Assembly: GCF_001601575.1 (NCBI RefSeq)
Contig: NZ_LOHZ01000036.1
Location: 1-64,000, forward strand
Length of the DNA stretch: 64,000 bases
DNA from: Thermovenabulum gondwanense
Lineage (GTDB): Bacteria; Bacillota; Thermosediminibacteria; Thermosediminibacterales; Thermosediminibacteraceae
Reading direction: 5' to 3'
The notes beneath the pieces were generated by a model. It had not been told where the DNA came from, ran no database searches, and worked only from the letters and a program-made list of their open reading frames with translations. The translations under genes and the position numbers were made by a program. How positions within the stretch are numbered: the first letter of the stretch is position 1; every line of letters begins with the position of its first letter. Positions 19,408-27,930 of the stretch are shown piece by piece.

Positions 19408-19941
19408 TCACTCCTTACCCAATGTATTTTGTTTTGGTGCAAGCATCATAATCATATTCCTACCTTCAATAGTAGGAGGCTTTTCTACCTCACCTTTTTC
19501 CTTTACACTTTCGGCAAATCTTTTTAATACCTCTTCCCCGATTTGCGAATGTGCTATTTCCCTTCCTCTGAACTTTATCGTAACCTTTACTTTATTACCA
19601 TCTTCTAAAAATCTGAGGGCACTTTTTACCCTTACCATAAAGTCGTGGGTTTCTATACTGGGACTCATACGTATCTCTTTTATATTAATTACCTTTTGAT
19701 TTTTCCTCGCTTCCTTTTCTTTCTTGCTCATCTCATATTTGTATTTACCGTAATCCATTATCTTGCATACCGGTGGTTTTGCATTTGCAGCTACTTTTAC
19801 TAAATCTAACTGTCTTTCTTGAGCGAGGCGAAGGGCTTCTTTAATAGGCATTATCCCCAATTGTTTCCCATCTACATCTATTACCCTTACTTCTTTTGCT
19901 TTTATTTCATGGTTTACTTCTAATTCTTTTTCTTTTGTAAT
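19408..19941 (-). CDS. infC: Translation initiation factor IF-3 (ATT start codon)
   Basis: A protein of about 177 residues: an N-terminal domain ([14 protein letters not shown], then [16 protein letters not shown]), a basic linker ([16 protein letters not shown]) and a C-terminal domain with [18 protein letters not shown] and [16 protein letters not shown]-3 binds the 30S subunit and rejects non-standard start codons. GGAGGTGAACGAT stands before an in-frame ATT at 19941, and infC of many bacteria starts with this codon for autoregulation. A TTG at 19956 overlaps the binding site itself and is unlikely. It follows the L20 leader. Confidence 0.95.
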   Translation of the reverse strand: MTKEKELEVNHEIKAKEVRVIDVDGKQLGIMPIKEALRLAQERQLDLVKVAANAKPPVCKIMDYGKYKYEMSKKEKEARKNQKVINIKEIRMSPSIETHDFMVRVKSALRFLEDGNKVKVTIKFRGREIAHSQIGEEVLKRFAESVKEKGEVEKPPTIEGRNMIMMLAPKQNTLGKE

Positions 19942-19978
19942 ATCGTTCACCTCCAAAAAATTTTTTCTAAAAATTTAA

Positions 19979-20127
19979 GGGACAGGATAAATCCACCTGT
20001 CCCCTGAAGCCTAAAGATAGAAATAAGCTTATAAAGCATTACCCTTAGGCGTAAACCTTATCAGCAAATGCCGTAAGGTGAGAAGGTGGTATCCTTCTAC
20101 TTAAAAGCCTATAACCATTCACGTAAA
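19979..20127 (-). ncRNA. L20 leader with terminator hairpin
   Basis: The untranslated stretch between the promoter at 20130-20158 and infC can form several hairpins and carries AAGGATACCACCTTCT and TTACGGCATTTGC elements like those of the Firmicute L20 autoregulatory leader. It ends in a strong hairpin: GGGACAGG pairs with CCTGTCCC (19979-20003) ahead of an A/T-rich tail. L20 would bind the leader and favour this terminator. The assignment rests on position and general layout; I have not folded it. Confidence 0.75.
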
Positions 20128-20129
20128 CT

Positions 20130-20158
20130 AATATATCATTTACCGATTTTAATGTCAA
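20130..20158 (-). promoter_or_regulatory. Sigma-A promoter of infC-rpmI-rplT
   Basis: Minus-strand TTGACA (20153-20158) and TATATT (20130-20135) with a 17-nt spacer. The -35 box touches the 3' end of thrS. Confidence 0.8.
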
Positions 20159-20161
20159 TGA

Positions 20162-22069
20162 TTATTGTTTATTTTTTACTTTTTCTTTTACCTCATTAAT
20201 AAAGTTTTCTATTGTGTAATTTCCAAGATCTCCTTTTTCCCTGTTCCTTACCGAAATTGTGTTGCTCGATTCTTCCTTTTCACCTACTATTATCATGTAA
20301 GGAATCTTTTGAAGCTGGGCTTCACGAATTTTGTAACCAATTTTTTCATTCCTTTCATCCAACTCTACGCGAATATCATGTTCATCTAAAATTTCCTTTA
20401 CCTTTCTTGCATATTCAAGATATTTTTCGCTAATAGGTAAAACCCTTACCTGCACAGGAGAAAGCCATACAGGAAATGCCCCTGCATAATGTTCGATTAA
20501 AATACCTATAAATCTCTCTATGCTGCCAAAGACTACCCGGTGAATCATTACGGGCCTGTGTTTTTCCCCATCAGGACCTATATAATTCAGGTCAAAGCGC
20601 TCCGGCATCATAAAATCAAGCTGTATTGTGCCGCATTGCCACGTTCTTCCAATGCTATCTTTTAAGTGAAAATCTATTTTAGGCCCGTAAAAAGCACCAT
20701 CTCCTTCATTTATTTTGTAATTTAATCCCTTCTTTTCTAAAGCGCCTTTCAGTGCATTCGTAGCCTTCTCCCATAGTTCATCGGAACCCATTGAATTTTC
20801 CGGCCTTGTAGACAGTTCCACATGATATTCAAAGCCGAATACCTTATAAAAATAATCTACCAGGTCAATTACTCCCAGAATCTCATCTTCAATCTGTGAA
20901 GGCATCATGAAAATATGAGCATCATCTTGAGTAAAACATCTCACTCTTAAAAGGCCATGAAGAACTCCGGACAATTCATGCCGGTGAACGATTCCAAGTT
21001 CAGCAAGTTTTAAAGGAAGTTCCTTATAACTGTGCACATCCGTTTTATAAAGAAGCATTCCTCCTGGACAGTTCATGGGTTTTATAGCAAAACCCTGTTC
21101 ATCAATTGTAGTAAAATACATATTCTTCTTATAATGATCCCAGTGCCCCGATCTCTTCCATAATTCTTCATTTAGAATTATCGGTGTTTTTATTTCCTGA
21201 TACCCACGTTTTTTATGTTCCCTTCTCCAAAAATCTATCAACAGGTTCCACAATACCATTCCTTTTGGGTGAAAGAAAGGAAAACCAGGACCTTCTTCGT
21301 GCAAACTAAATATACCGAGTTCTTTCCCCAATTTTCTGTGATCCCTTTTCTTAGCTTCTTCTATTCTGAAAATATACTCTTCCAGTTGTTTTTTATCAGG
21401 GAAGGAGGTACCGTAAATTCTCTGCAACATTTTGTTTTTTTCATCGCCCTTCCAGTAGGCACCGGCCAAGCTTGTAAGTTTAAATGCCTTAATATAACCT
21501 GTAGAAGGAACGTGAGGCCCAGCACAAAGGTCAATGAACTCTCCCTGTCTGTAAAAACTAATCGTCGCGTCTTCAGGTAAATTTTCCAGCAATTCAATCT
21601 TATAAGGCTCACCCATTTTTCTAAGGAGCTCGATAGCATCTTCCTTTGTAACTTCAATTCTCTCAATAGGAAGGTTTTCTTCAATTATTTTTTTCATTTC
21701 TTTCTCTATTTTTTGAAAGTCTTCCGTAGAGAAACTTTCATCCCTGTCAAAATCGTAATAAAACCCATCTTCAATAGCTGGTCCAATGGCAAGCTTGGTT
21801 TCTGGATACAATCTTTTAACCGCCTGCGCAAGCACATGAGAAGTAGAATGTCTGTAAGCCCTTTTCCCCTCTTCGTCTTCAAAGGTCAAAATTTTTATTT
21901 CTCCATCCCGATTTAATTTAGTACTTAGATCAACCACAACACCGTTTACTTCTGCCACTAAAGCTGTCTTTTTTTTGTCGGGAAAACACATTTTAATTAA
22001 ATCAAAAACAGTAATACCCTTTTCTATTTCTCTTTCAATTCCATCGACCTTTACTCTAATTAATTCCAT
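20162..22069 (-). CDS. thrS: Threonyl-tRNA synthetase
   Basis: A 635-residue class II synthetase. It has an N-terminal TGS domain (about 1-62), an editing domain with HSTSHVLAQAV (around 73-83) and a second CAGPH motif near 182, the class II core with the zinc Cys in MNCPGG, motif 2 RVRCFTQDDAHIF, and a C-terminal anticodon-binding domain (about 535-635). All hallmark residues are present. A T-box leader directly upstream predicts induction when tRNA-Thr is uncharged. Downstream genes are on a separate promoter. Confidence 0.96.
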   Translation of the reverse strand: MELIRVKVDGIEREIEKGITVFDLIKMCFPDKKKTALVAEVNGVVVDLSTKLNRDGEIKILTFEDEEGKRAYRHSTSHVLAQAVKRLYPETKLAIGPAIEDGFYYDFDRDESFSTEDFQKIEKEMKKIIEENLPIERIEVTKEDAIELLRKMGEPYKIELLENLPEDATISFYRQGEFIDLCAGPHVPSTGYIKAFKLTSLAGAYWKGDEKNKMLQRIYGTSFPDKKQLEEYIFRIEEAKKRDHRKLGKELGIFSLHEEGPGFPFFHPKGMVLWNLLIDFWRREHKKRGYQEIKTPIILNEELWKRSGHWDHYKKNMYFTTIDEQGFAIKPMNCPGGMLLYKTDVHSYKELPLKLAELGIVHRHELSGVLHGLLRVRCFTQDDAHIFMMPSQIEDEILGVIDLVDYFYKVFGFEYHVELSTRPENSMGSDELWEKATNALKGALEKKGLNYKINEGDGAFYGPKIDFHLKDSIGRTWQCGTIQLDFMMPERFDLNYIGPDGEKHRPVMIHRVVFGSIERFIGILIEHYAGAFPVWLSPVQVRVLPISEKYLEYARKVKEILDEHDIRVELDERNEKIGYKIREAQLQKIPYMIIVGEKEESSNTISVRNREKGDLGNYTIENFINEVKEKVKNKQ

Positions 22070-22098
22070 ATTAAACCCTCTCCTTTGAATTTTATACT

Positions 22099-22310
22099 AA
22101 AAAAACCTCTCATCCCCCGAATCAAGGGACGAGAGGTTATCTCCCGTGGTTCCACCCTACTTAATTACTCTTTAGCTATAAAGGGCATGCCCAATGGCTC
22201 GGAGGTGGTCTTCAGCTTGCTATTCTCAGGGCTTTTCCACCTTTTCGCCCCTCTCTGGGAGAAATCACAAGCTTACTCGTCTCCTCATTGCCTAACTTTT
22301 AAGTTTTAAT
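22099..22310 (-). ncRNA. T-box leader of thrS
   Basis: The minus strand has the T-box core AGGGTGGAACCACGGGAG (22143-22160 region), an AATGAGGAGACGAGTA start typical of stem I, and a terminator (AACCTCTCGTCCC paired with GGGATGAGAGGTT, then TTTTTTT). A GAAGACCACC segment near 22205-22215 offers ACC, a Thr codon, as the specifier. A TTGACA lies upstream at about 22336-22341, but its -10 box is ambiguous. Uncharged tRNA-Thr would stabilise the antiterminator. Confidence 0.93.
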
Positions 22311-22348
22311 TATATGATAATAAAAAGCATAAAAATGTCAAGAAAAAT

Positions 22349-22957
22349 TTACATCTTTAAAAATACCGATACCAGCGCTTGAAGAAGGCCTATAAAAAAA
22401 CCTATCAATCCTCCTAAAATTTCTATCTGCCTTAACTCTCTCTTTGAAAGTTTTATTATCAATTCTTCCAACTTTATGATATCAAAGGAATTTATTTTTT
22501 CTTCTACAAGCTTGCCTATTTTTATTTCTTCTCTCGCTTTGTTCATTATGTCATTTTTTAAATCTTCTATTACGGGCATACCATAATAATCAATAGCTTC
22601 ATTAAAAAAATTCGAAACTATTTTTTTTGGTATAAATAAAGGTAGTTTGTCTATAATTCGGTCATTAAGAATATATTTTATCTTATCTAAAATTTCATAT
22701 TTTAAAGAGCTGCTGGTTAGCAGGGCAGCAAATTCTTCAAAGGATAAAATTTCGCTCTCTAAAGCAATTCCGATATTTTTAGCTATTTCAAATCGTCTTT
22801 TGGGAATAATTCCTTGAAATTTAATCCCAAAAATATTTATCGGTTGGATAGGCCAAAATATTAACTTTATGGCAAGTAGATTGGTAATCCAGCCTATAAA
22901 CCCCCCTATAATCGGCATAGCAATTAAAAAAAAATAAAATTTCAATGCAATCACCAT
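22349..22957 (-). CDS. DUF445 family membrane protein
   Basis: A short (about 200-residue) DUF445 protein. It has a hydrophobic N-terminal helix (about 5-28, with PIIGGFIGWITNLLAIKLIF, the family signature), a charged helical middle, and a C-terminal membrane helix (GGLIGFFIGLLQALVSVFL). DUF445 proteins of this kind (YheB-like) are linked to sporulation or envelope in Bacillus, but no activity is known. The start is uncertain: ATG 22957 or TTG 22945, the latter better spaced after GGTGA. It follows the ytxC-like gene closely. Confidence 0.8.
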   Translation of the reverse strand: MVIALKFYFFLIAMPIIGGFIGWITNLLAIKLIFWPIQPINIFGIKFQGIIPKRRFEIAKNIGIALESEILSFEEFAALLTSSSLKYEILDKIKYILNDRIIDKLPLFIPKKIVSNFFNEAIDYYGMPVIEDLKNDIMNKAREEIKIGKLVEEKINSFDIIKLEELIIKLSKRELRQIEILGGLIGFFIGLLQALVSVFLKM

Positions 22958-22960
22958 ACC

Positions 22961-23845
22961 CTATTTTTTTGGTTTCACCTTACTGCAGAGAATGCAATCT
23001 TCGCAAATAGTAACCCTTTCTTCAAAAATATTTAAAACAGCATCGTAAACATCCCTTTTCGAATCCAGTATCTCTCCGTGAATGACTATCTTTTTGGGAG
23101 CGAGATTTATTAACAAGCTTATCAAAATATCGTCCTTACTCAACGATCCATTTTTATTTAATAAATCTTCTATCTCATTATCCTTAATATCTTTTAATTC
23201 CCCATCAAGAAGTAGAACTTCCCTTCCCTTAAAAAATAAATTAACCACTTCTTTTTTAGGTTCCAAATTTTTTACAAAAAATTTTAACAGAGCCATGAAG
23301 TCTTTGTATTCCTTTTCTATTAAAAGCTCATCGACGGCCTTATCTACAGCTTCTTCAATTATATCTATATAACTTTTTAACCTAAAGTTAATAAACCCTT
23401 CTATAATAAAAATTTCATTTTCTTCTATATATTCTTTAACCTTTTGTTTAATTTTTTCTTTTCTTTCATTATAATTCGGAATTACAAGAGCCGGTTCTTT
23501 ACTTTCGGACAATATTTTTAAGGCTATTTCATAAGTTCTTGCCCTGTCTTCCGGTTTTAAGTAAAAATGTATTTTATCCAATATCCCGCAAATTACTCTC
23601 GGTTCCCAAAAATTTATTATTATTCTGCTAATAGTTTCTGATAACTTATTCTTTAATAATATTTTACCTTCATCACCGTTTAACTCGTAATATAATTTAT
23701 AAAAACTAAGCGGTTCCTTCTCTTCTTTAATTAGGAAAGTATTTATTTTATTTTTTTTCAATTCATCAATAAGGTTTCTAATTTCTTTTTCAAAAAAATA
23801 TATATCATGAAATGTTCCTATGGAGAAACATTTCACGCAAACCAC
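22961..23845 (-). CDS. Putative sporulation protein, YtxC-like
   Basis: A 294-residue soluble protein resembling YtxC, a sporulation-associated protein encoded next to thrS in Bacillus. Matching features are an N-terminal region without clear motif, a central RLKSYIDIIEEAVDKAVDELLIEKEY block, LAPKKIVIHGE near residue 250, and a C-terminal cysteine cluster CEDCILC. It lies upstream of thrS on the same strand, separated by the DUF445 gene, which fits the family's neighbourhood. Its biochemical role is unknown. The N-terminus also has VKCF, but this is not a recognised metal site. Confidence 0.75.
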   Translation of the reverse strand: MVCVKCFSIGTFHDIYFFEKEIRNLIDELKKNKINTFLIKEEKEPLSFYKLYYELNGDEGKILLKNKLSETISRIIINFWEPRVICGILDKIHFYLKPEDRARTYEIALKILSESKEPALVIPNYNERKEKIKQKVKEYIEENEIFIIEGFINFRLKSYIDIIEEAVDKAVDELLIEKEYKDFMALLKFFVKNLEPKKEVVNLFFKGREVLLLDGELKDIKDNEIEDLLNKNGSLSKDDILISLLINLAPKKIVIHGEILDSKRDVYDAVLNIFEERVTICEDCILCSKVKPKK

Positions 23846-23943
23846 TCCCTTCCCTTTTTACTATTATATTTCATGGTAACAAAGCATATACGACAAAAGA
23901 AAGGGAGGGCTTCCTGAAATTAACAAATCGTAAATAAAAAAAA

Positions 23944-24018
23944 TGGTGGGCGCTGTAAGGATTGAACTTACGACCCCTTCCGCGTCAAGGAAGTGCTCTC
24001 CCACTGAGCTAAGCGCCC
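23944..24018 (-). tRNA. tRNA-Val (GAC)
   Basis: The minus strand folds as a standard cloverleaf with GGGCGCT/AGCGCCC acceptor, GTTCAATCC T arm and encoded ACCA. The anticodon loop TTGACGC reads GAC (Val). It stands apart from the tRNA cluster at 24806-25320, behind its own promoter at 24047-24076. Confidence 0.95.
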
Positions 24019-24046
24019 ACAAATTTTGTATTTATTTGCGTTTTTT

Positions 24047-24076
24047 ATTTTATCATATTGTCGATAAATAAGTCAA
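24047..24076 (-). promoter_or_regulatory. Promoter of the solitary tRNA-Val gene
   Basis: Minus-strand TTGACT (24071-24076) and TAAAAT (24047-24052) with an 18-nt spacer, about 29 nt before the tRNA 5' end. It lies just after the LysM-gene terminator. Confidence 0.6.
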
Positions 24077-24098
24077 GTTTTTATGATAATATGTTAAA

Positions 24099-24134
24099 AG
24101 ATACTAAGGGTGGTACAAACCACTCTTAGTATCT
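24099..24134 (-). terminator. Terminator of the LysM gene
   Basis: AGATACTAAGAGTGGT pairs with ACCACCCTTAGTATCT over about 16 bp, with one mismatch and a short loop, followed by TTTTAAC on the minus strand. Confidence 0.8.
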
Positions 24135-24143
24135 TGCTGATTT

Positions 24144-24512
24144 TTATTTAAATTCAATTATTGGTATTCTAAGGACCTGACCCGGATATATGGTTTCCTC
24201 AGGGCCCCTGAGGTTATTTGCCTGTACAATCGCCTCTACCGTAGTATCGAATAATGCTGCAATGCGGCTCAAGGTATCACCCGGTTGAACTTCATAAAAA
24301 GCTTCATGCCTTATAACAGGATTCATCATTGTAAATGGATGATGTTCGTCATAATCATCATGGCCATTTCTCGGAATAAAAAGAAATTGACCGGGGTAAA
24401 TTGTGAGGTCATCGCGTACCCAGTTATGTCTTAATATGTCTTTAACCGATACTCCAAACCGTGAAGCTATTAAATTAAGCGAATCTCCGGGTTGCACAAT
24501 ATAAATTATCAT
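24144..24512 (-). CDS. Protein with two LysM domains
   Basis: A 122-residue protein consisting almost only of two LysM peptidoglycan/chitin-binding modules. The first begins at IYIVQPGDSLNLIASRFGVS (residues about 3-46); the second is YEVQPGDTLSRIAALFDTT to QVLRIPIIEF (about 75-120). A His/Asp-rich linker (HDDYDEHHPF) joins them. No signal peptide or catalytic domain is present, so it may be a spore-coat or cell-wall adaptor like SafA-type proteins; that is inference. The start is ATG 24512 with GAAGGAGGG upstream. The in-frame ATG at 24554 is not used by this site. Confidence 0.85.
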   Translation of the reverse strand: MIIYIVQPGDSLNLIASRFGVSVKDILRHNWVRDDLTIYPGQFLFIPRNGHDDYDEHHPFTMMNPVIRHEAFYEVQPGDTLSRIAALFDTTVEAIVQANNLRGPEETIYPGQVLRIPIIEFK

Positions 24513-24649
24513 ACGTATCCCTCCTTCGATATCATAATATTCAATAAAAGTCAAATGTTTACAGGATACAAGTAAAATTAAATTATTGTTAAAAATAATT
24601 TTTAAAAATAATTTTTATACTAAAATTTGGTTTGCTTTTAAAAATAAAA

Positions 24650-24695
24650 AAGCACTTTACTAGATGCGTTATGATAAACACCCGATAAAGTGCTT
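24650..24695 (-). terminator. Terminator of the tRNA cluster
   Basis: Minus-strand AAGCACTTTA (24686-24695) pairs with TAAAGTGCTT (24650-24659) around a 26-nt loop, followed by TTTTTATTTTTAAA. The rest of 24513-24805 is very AT-rich and holds no ORF that I can support. Confidence 0.75.
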
Positions 24696-24805
24696 ATAAT
24701 AATTTGTAACTTTTATTTATAGCAAAAAAATAAAAAAAGATTACTCATCTTTTTTATCATAAAAATTATTTATTTTCATTACTATTACTTTTCTTATTTT
24801 ACAAG

Positions 24806-24894
24806 TGGTGCCGGGGACCGGAATCGAACCGGTATGGGTATTTCTACCCGCAGGATTTTAAGTCCTGTGCGTCTGCCTGTTCCGCCACCCCGGC
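24806..24894 (-). tRNA. tRNA-Leu (TAA)
   Basis: An 89-nt class II tRNA with a long variable arm (GCGGGTAGAAATACCC region), acceptor GCCGGGG/CCCCGGC and encoded CCA. The anticodon loop CTTAAAA reads TAA (Leu). It is the last tRNA of the six-gene cluster. Confidence 0.95.
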
Positions 24895-24905
24895 AGATTA
24901 AGTTA

Positions 24906-24980
<75 letters not shown>

Positions 24981-24993
24981 GTAAATAAAAAAA

Positions 24994-25068
24994 TGGAGCG
25001 GAAGACGGGATTTGAACCCGCGACCCTCGCCTTGGCAAGGCGATGCTCTACCGCTGAGCCACTTCCGC
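24994..25068 (-). tRNA. tRNA-Gly (GCC)
   Basis: Cloverleaf with acceptor GCGGAAG/CTTCCGC and encoded CCA. The anticodon loop TTGCCAA reads GCC. Confidence 0.95.
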
Positions 25069-25075
25069 ATTTTGA

Positions 25076-25151
<76 letters not shown>

Positions 25152-25161
25152 TCAAAAAATA

Positions 25162-25239
25162 TGGCGACCCAGAAGGGGCTCGAACCCTCGACCTCCAGCG
25201 TGACAGGCTGGCGTTCTAAACCTACTGAACTACTGGGCC
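25162..25239 (-). tRNA. tRNA-Asp (GTC)
   Basis: Cloverleaf with acceptor GGCCCAG/CTGGGTC (one G-U pair), G discriminator and encoded CCA. The anticodon loop CTGTCAC reads GTC. Confidence 0.95.
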
Positions 25240-25244
25240 GCGCA

Positions 25245-25320
25245 TGGTGGGCGAAACAGGGCTCGAACCTGTGACCCCATGCTTGTAAGGCATGTGCTCT
25301 CCCAGCTGAGCTATCCGCCC
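25245..25320 (-). tRNA. tRNA-Val (TAC)
   Basis: Cloverleaf with acceptor GGGCGGA/TTCGCCC (one G-U pair) and encoded ACCA. The anticodon loop CTTACAA reads TAC. It is the first gene of the cluster and complements the GAC isoacceptor at 23944. Confidence 0.95.
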
Positions 25321-25334
25321 GCGAGACAATTCTT

Positions 25335-25363
25335 AGTATACCCGATAATTTATAGAGTGTCAA
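25335..25363 (-). promoter_or_regulatory. Sigma-A promoter of the six-tRNA cluster
   Basis: Minus-strand TTGACA (25358-25363) and TATACT (25335-25340) with a 17-nt spacer, about 8 nt upstream of the probable start site and 15 nt before the first tRNA. Confidence 0.85.
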
Positions 25364-25463
25364 AGCCAAATTTGCTTAATTTGCAGGGAAATTTGTCACT
25401 TTTTTTATATATACGCATGTTTTTTCCTTATTTCTTGTTATTGCATTTTATAGCTCTTATAAT

Positions 25464-25703
25464 TTACTCTTTTTCTTCCTTTTTTAAATCTATTTTTCCA
25501 TCCTTTCTATCCATTTCTTCTTCTGCAAGATTTATCATCTTTTTAACCATATGTCCACCAATTTTACCTACCTCTCTTGTAGTCATATTTTCGTATCCCC
25601 TCTTTTTTATATCATCATCCAAATGAAGCTCTTTTGCAACTTCCTCCTTTAAACTTTCCAGTTCATCCTTAGATTTTGGGTTAACCGGTTTTTTTCTTCC
25701 CAT
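25464..25703 (-). CDS. Small acid-soluble spore protein, alpha/beta type
   Basis: A 79-residue, highly charged protein. The stretch LKEEVAKELHL followed by REVGKIGGHMVKKMINLAEEEM fits the alpha/beta SASP pattern (LK-E-A-E-G- ... GGEMVKKMI). These proteins coat spore DNA and shield it from UV, heat and chemicals. They are made in the forespore under sigma-G and degraded by the GPR protease at germination. A Lys/Glu-rich C-terminal tail is longer than usual. Ribosome binding site TTGGAGGT precedes ATG. It lies between hisC and the tRNA cluster. Confidence 0.8.
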   Translation of the reverse strand: MGRKKPVNPKSKDELESLKEEVAKELHLDDDIKKRGYENMTTREVGKIGGHMVKKMINLAEEEMDRKDGKIDLKKEEKE

Positions 25704-25755
25704 ATAAATACCTCCAAAAAGACTTTTTTCTTATAATTTCCAAAAAAAATTACCT

Positions 25756-26883
25756 TTATGCATTGGCTTCTTCTAATATCTCCTTGAGAGCTTTAATAAA
25801 TTTATTATTTTCTACTCTTTTCCCCACCGAAACCCTAAATGAAAATTTTAATGCTTCACTGTTATAAATCCTCACCAATATTCCCCTTTTAAAAAGTTCC
25901 TCAAAAACTTTCTTTGCTTCGATATTTGATTCTAATAAAATAAAATTTGTAGAAGTAGTAAATATCCTGATATTCTTTATGTTCATCAATTCCTCTATCA
26001 TTCTGTCCCTCTCTTTAATTATTTCACGAGTATTATTTAAAAATCTTTCCCTGTTTTTTATTATCAATGAAGCAGCAGTCTGTGAAAAAAGGTTTACATT
26101 GAACGGAAGTTTGACCCTAAAAAGTTCTCTAATTATTTCTTTGTTTCCCATCGCATATCCTATTCTTAAGCCGGCTATGGAAAAAATTTTTGACATGGTT
26201 CTTATTATAATCAGATTTTCATGTTCAAAGATCATATCTCGGTACGTTTTACCACCAAATTCAAAATACGCTTCATCAATGCAGATTATCCCATCAAAGC
26301 TTTCAATTATTTCTTTTACTGCCTCTTCATTAAAATAGTCACCCGTAGGGTTGTTTGGAGAACAAATAAATAGTACTTTGTTTTTGTTCCCCATGGAATC
26401 TTTTTTTAATCTATAATAATATTCATTTAAATCTATATCGAATCTATAAAATTCTTTGTCTTTTATTTTTACCAGTGGAATATTAATAACCTCTGCCCCC
26501 GAAATTTTTGCAAAAACCTCATAGCTGGGAAAGGTAGGTGCAAAAATATAAACTTTACTTTCCGGTCCGGCAAAGGCAAAATTGATATCTGCTATTATTT
26601 CATCAGCCCCATTTCCTACAAATATTTGCTCTTTTTCTAAGCCGCAGTATTCAGATAATAACTTTCTTAACTCATCAGAATTCGGATCATTGTATAAATT
26701 AAAGGGTTTATTTTTTACTTCGTTGAAAATTTCATCCTTCAAATCATCCGGCACATCAAAATATGATTCGTTGGCATTTAATTTTATCATAAAATCGGGT
26801 CTTTCTTCAAAAAAGGGTTCTATCCCATATAAATCCTTTCTCAGGTATCCGGTGGTCAAATTATTTTCCTCCTTTTTCTGCAT
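25756..26883 (-). CDS. HisC-type histidinol-phosphate aminotransferase
   Basis: A 375-residue fold-type I PLP enzyme. Typical features are KLNANESYFDVPDDL near residue 33, GNGADEII at about 100, SPNNPTGD with the PLP-contacting Asn, CIDEAYFEF, and the PLP lysine in TMSKIFSIAGLRIGYA. The profile fits HisC, which converts histidinol phosphate and glutamate to imidazole-acetol phosphate. No other his genes are nearby. Cobalamin genes begin 400 bp away, so a CobD-like (threonine-phosphate decarboxylase) or aromatic aminotransferase role remains possible. It is divergent from nfu. Confidence 0.8.
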   Translation of the reverse strand: MQKKEENNLTTGYLRKDLYGIEPFFEERPDFMIKLNANESYFDVPDDLKDEIFNEVKNKPFNLYNDPNSDELRKLLSEYCGLEKEQIFVGNGADEIIADINFAFAGPESKVYIFAPTFPSYEVFAKISGAEVINIPLVKIKDKEFYRFDIDLNEYYYRLKKDSMGNKNKVLFICSPNNPTGDYFNEEAVKEIIESFDGIICIDEAYFEFGGKTYRDMIFEHENLIIIRTMSKIFSIAGLRIGYAMGNKEIIRELFRVKLPFNVNLFSQTAASLIIKNRERFLNNTREIIKERDRMIEELMNIKNIRIFTTSTNFILLESNIEAKKVFEELFKRGILVRIYNSEALKFSFRVSVGKRVENNKFIKALKEILEEANA

Positions 26884-26960
26884 ATTTATGCATATACTTT
26901 TGCGGTACTATATCATATAAAATTATTATGCGTCAATACTAAATATAGTTGATATTCTTC

Positions 26961-26989
26961 TTTATAATAATTAACATGTTTGATATAAT
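26961..26989 (+). promoter_or_regulatory. Probable promoter of nfu
   Basis: TATAAT at 26984-26989 with a weaker -35 match TTTATA (26961-26966) at 17-nt spacing, 36 nt before the start codon. Confidence 0.5.
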
Positions 26990-27025
26990 TAACTGGAAAA
27001 CTTTTAAAGAAGGGATGGGATCAAT

Positions 27026-27250
27026 TTGAAAGAAAAAGTTCAAGAAGTATTAAATAAGATTCGTCCATCTCTGCAAGCAGACGGCGGAGATGTAGAACTT
27101 GTGGATGTGGATGAAAAAGAAGGAATAGTAAAGGTAAGATTAACGGGTAGCTGTTTTGGTTGTCCTTTTTCAACAATGACTTTGAAAAATGGAATCGAAC
27201 AAATCTTAAAGGAAGAAATTCCTCAGGTAAAAGAAGTGAAAGCAGTATAA
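27026..27250 (+). CDS. NifU-like Fe-S scaffold (Nfu domain protein)
   Basis: A 74-residue protein made of a single Nfu (NifU C-terminal) domain. It has [20 protein letters not shown] at the N-terminus and the cluster-binding CFGCPFS (CxxC) near residue 46. It would hold a 4Fe-4S cluster at a dimer interface for transfer to apoproteins. The start is a TTG at 27026 preceded by AAGGGATGGG. It is a single-gene unit between the divergent hisC and the convergent cobC, closed by a two-way terminator. Confidence 0.92.
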   Translation: MKEKVQEVLNKIRPSLQADGGDVELVDVDEKEGIVKVRLTGSCFGCPFSTMTLKNGIEQILKEEIPQVKEVKAV

Positions 27251-27254
27251 TTAA

Positions 27255-27284
27255 AGGGAGTACGGTATATTTACCGTACTCCCT
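27255..27284. terminator. Bidirectional terminator between nfu and cobC
   Basis: AGGGAGTACGGTA pairs perfectly with TACCGTACTCCCT around a 4-nt loop. ATTTTAA follows on the plus strand and TTTAATTATA on the minus strand. It overlaps the last base pairs of cobC. Confidence 0.85.
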
Positions 27285-27906
27285 ATTTTAAATGGCATGT
27301 ATCATTTATTTTCACAATAAAAGCATTCTTTTTAATATCTCCATCTTCTTCTACCACAATCTCCGTAATAGAAGCATTTCCTATTTTTATTTTAAAAAAG
27401 GCTTCGGTATTTATCCCAAGTATAGCGGATATCACTGCTTTAATTGGGCCTCCGTGGGTCACCACAAGGATATTTTTATTTCCCTTGTGGGATCTTGCCA
27501 TTTCCGAAAGTATATAATCCACCCTATTTATTAACTCTGAAAGGCTTTCTCCTCCGGGTGGTTGTAAACAAAAAGGATTATCAAGCCATTTAGTATATTC
27601 GTCTTTTTCTTCCTTCATAAGCTCTTCATAGGTTTTGCCTTCCCATTTTCCAAAACATAATTCCCTTAAAAGAGGGGTTATCGCTACTTTTTTATTGTGA
27701 AATTTATTTATTATTTTTGCTGTATTTATAGCTCTTGTAAGATCACTGGAATAAATTGCTTCAATTTTTTCCTCTCGAAATACATTAGCTAATTTCCAGG
27801 CCTGTTGCTCCCCTTCTTTACTAAGAGGAATATCTAACTGCCCCTGATATCGGGTTTCTTTGTTCCATAAGGTTTCTCCATGTCTAATAAGAAAAATTCT
27901 CGGCAT
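27283..27906 (-). CDS. cobC: Histidine phosphatase, probable alpha-ribazole phosphatase
   Basis: A phosphoglycerate-mutase-type phosphatase of about 207 residues. The catalytic RHGET (FLIRHGETLWN) lies at the N-terminus, SDLTRAINTA follows with the second Arg, and VTHGG carries the second catalytic His. As the last gene of the cobUS operon it most likely removes phosphate from alpha-ribazole-5'-phosphate (or from adenosylcobalamin-5'-phosphate) in lower-ligand assembly. The fold alone does not fix the substrate. The start ATG 27906 (MPRIFLI) fits GGATGGGTG better than ATG 27921. Confidence 0.82.
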   Translation of the reverse strand: MPRIFLIRHGETLWNKETRYQGQLDIPLSKEGEQQAWKLANVFREEKIEAIYSSDLTRAINTAKIINKFHNKKVAITPLLRELCFGKWEGKTYEELMKEEKDEYTKWLDNPFCLQPPGGESLSELINRVDYILSEMARSHKGNKNILVVTHGGPIKAVISAILGINTEAFFKIKIGNASITEIVVEEDGDIKKNAFIVKINDTCHLK

Positions 27907-27930
27907 ATTAATTTCACCCATCCAACAATA

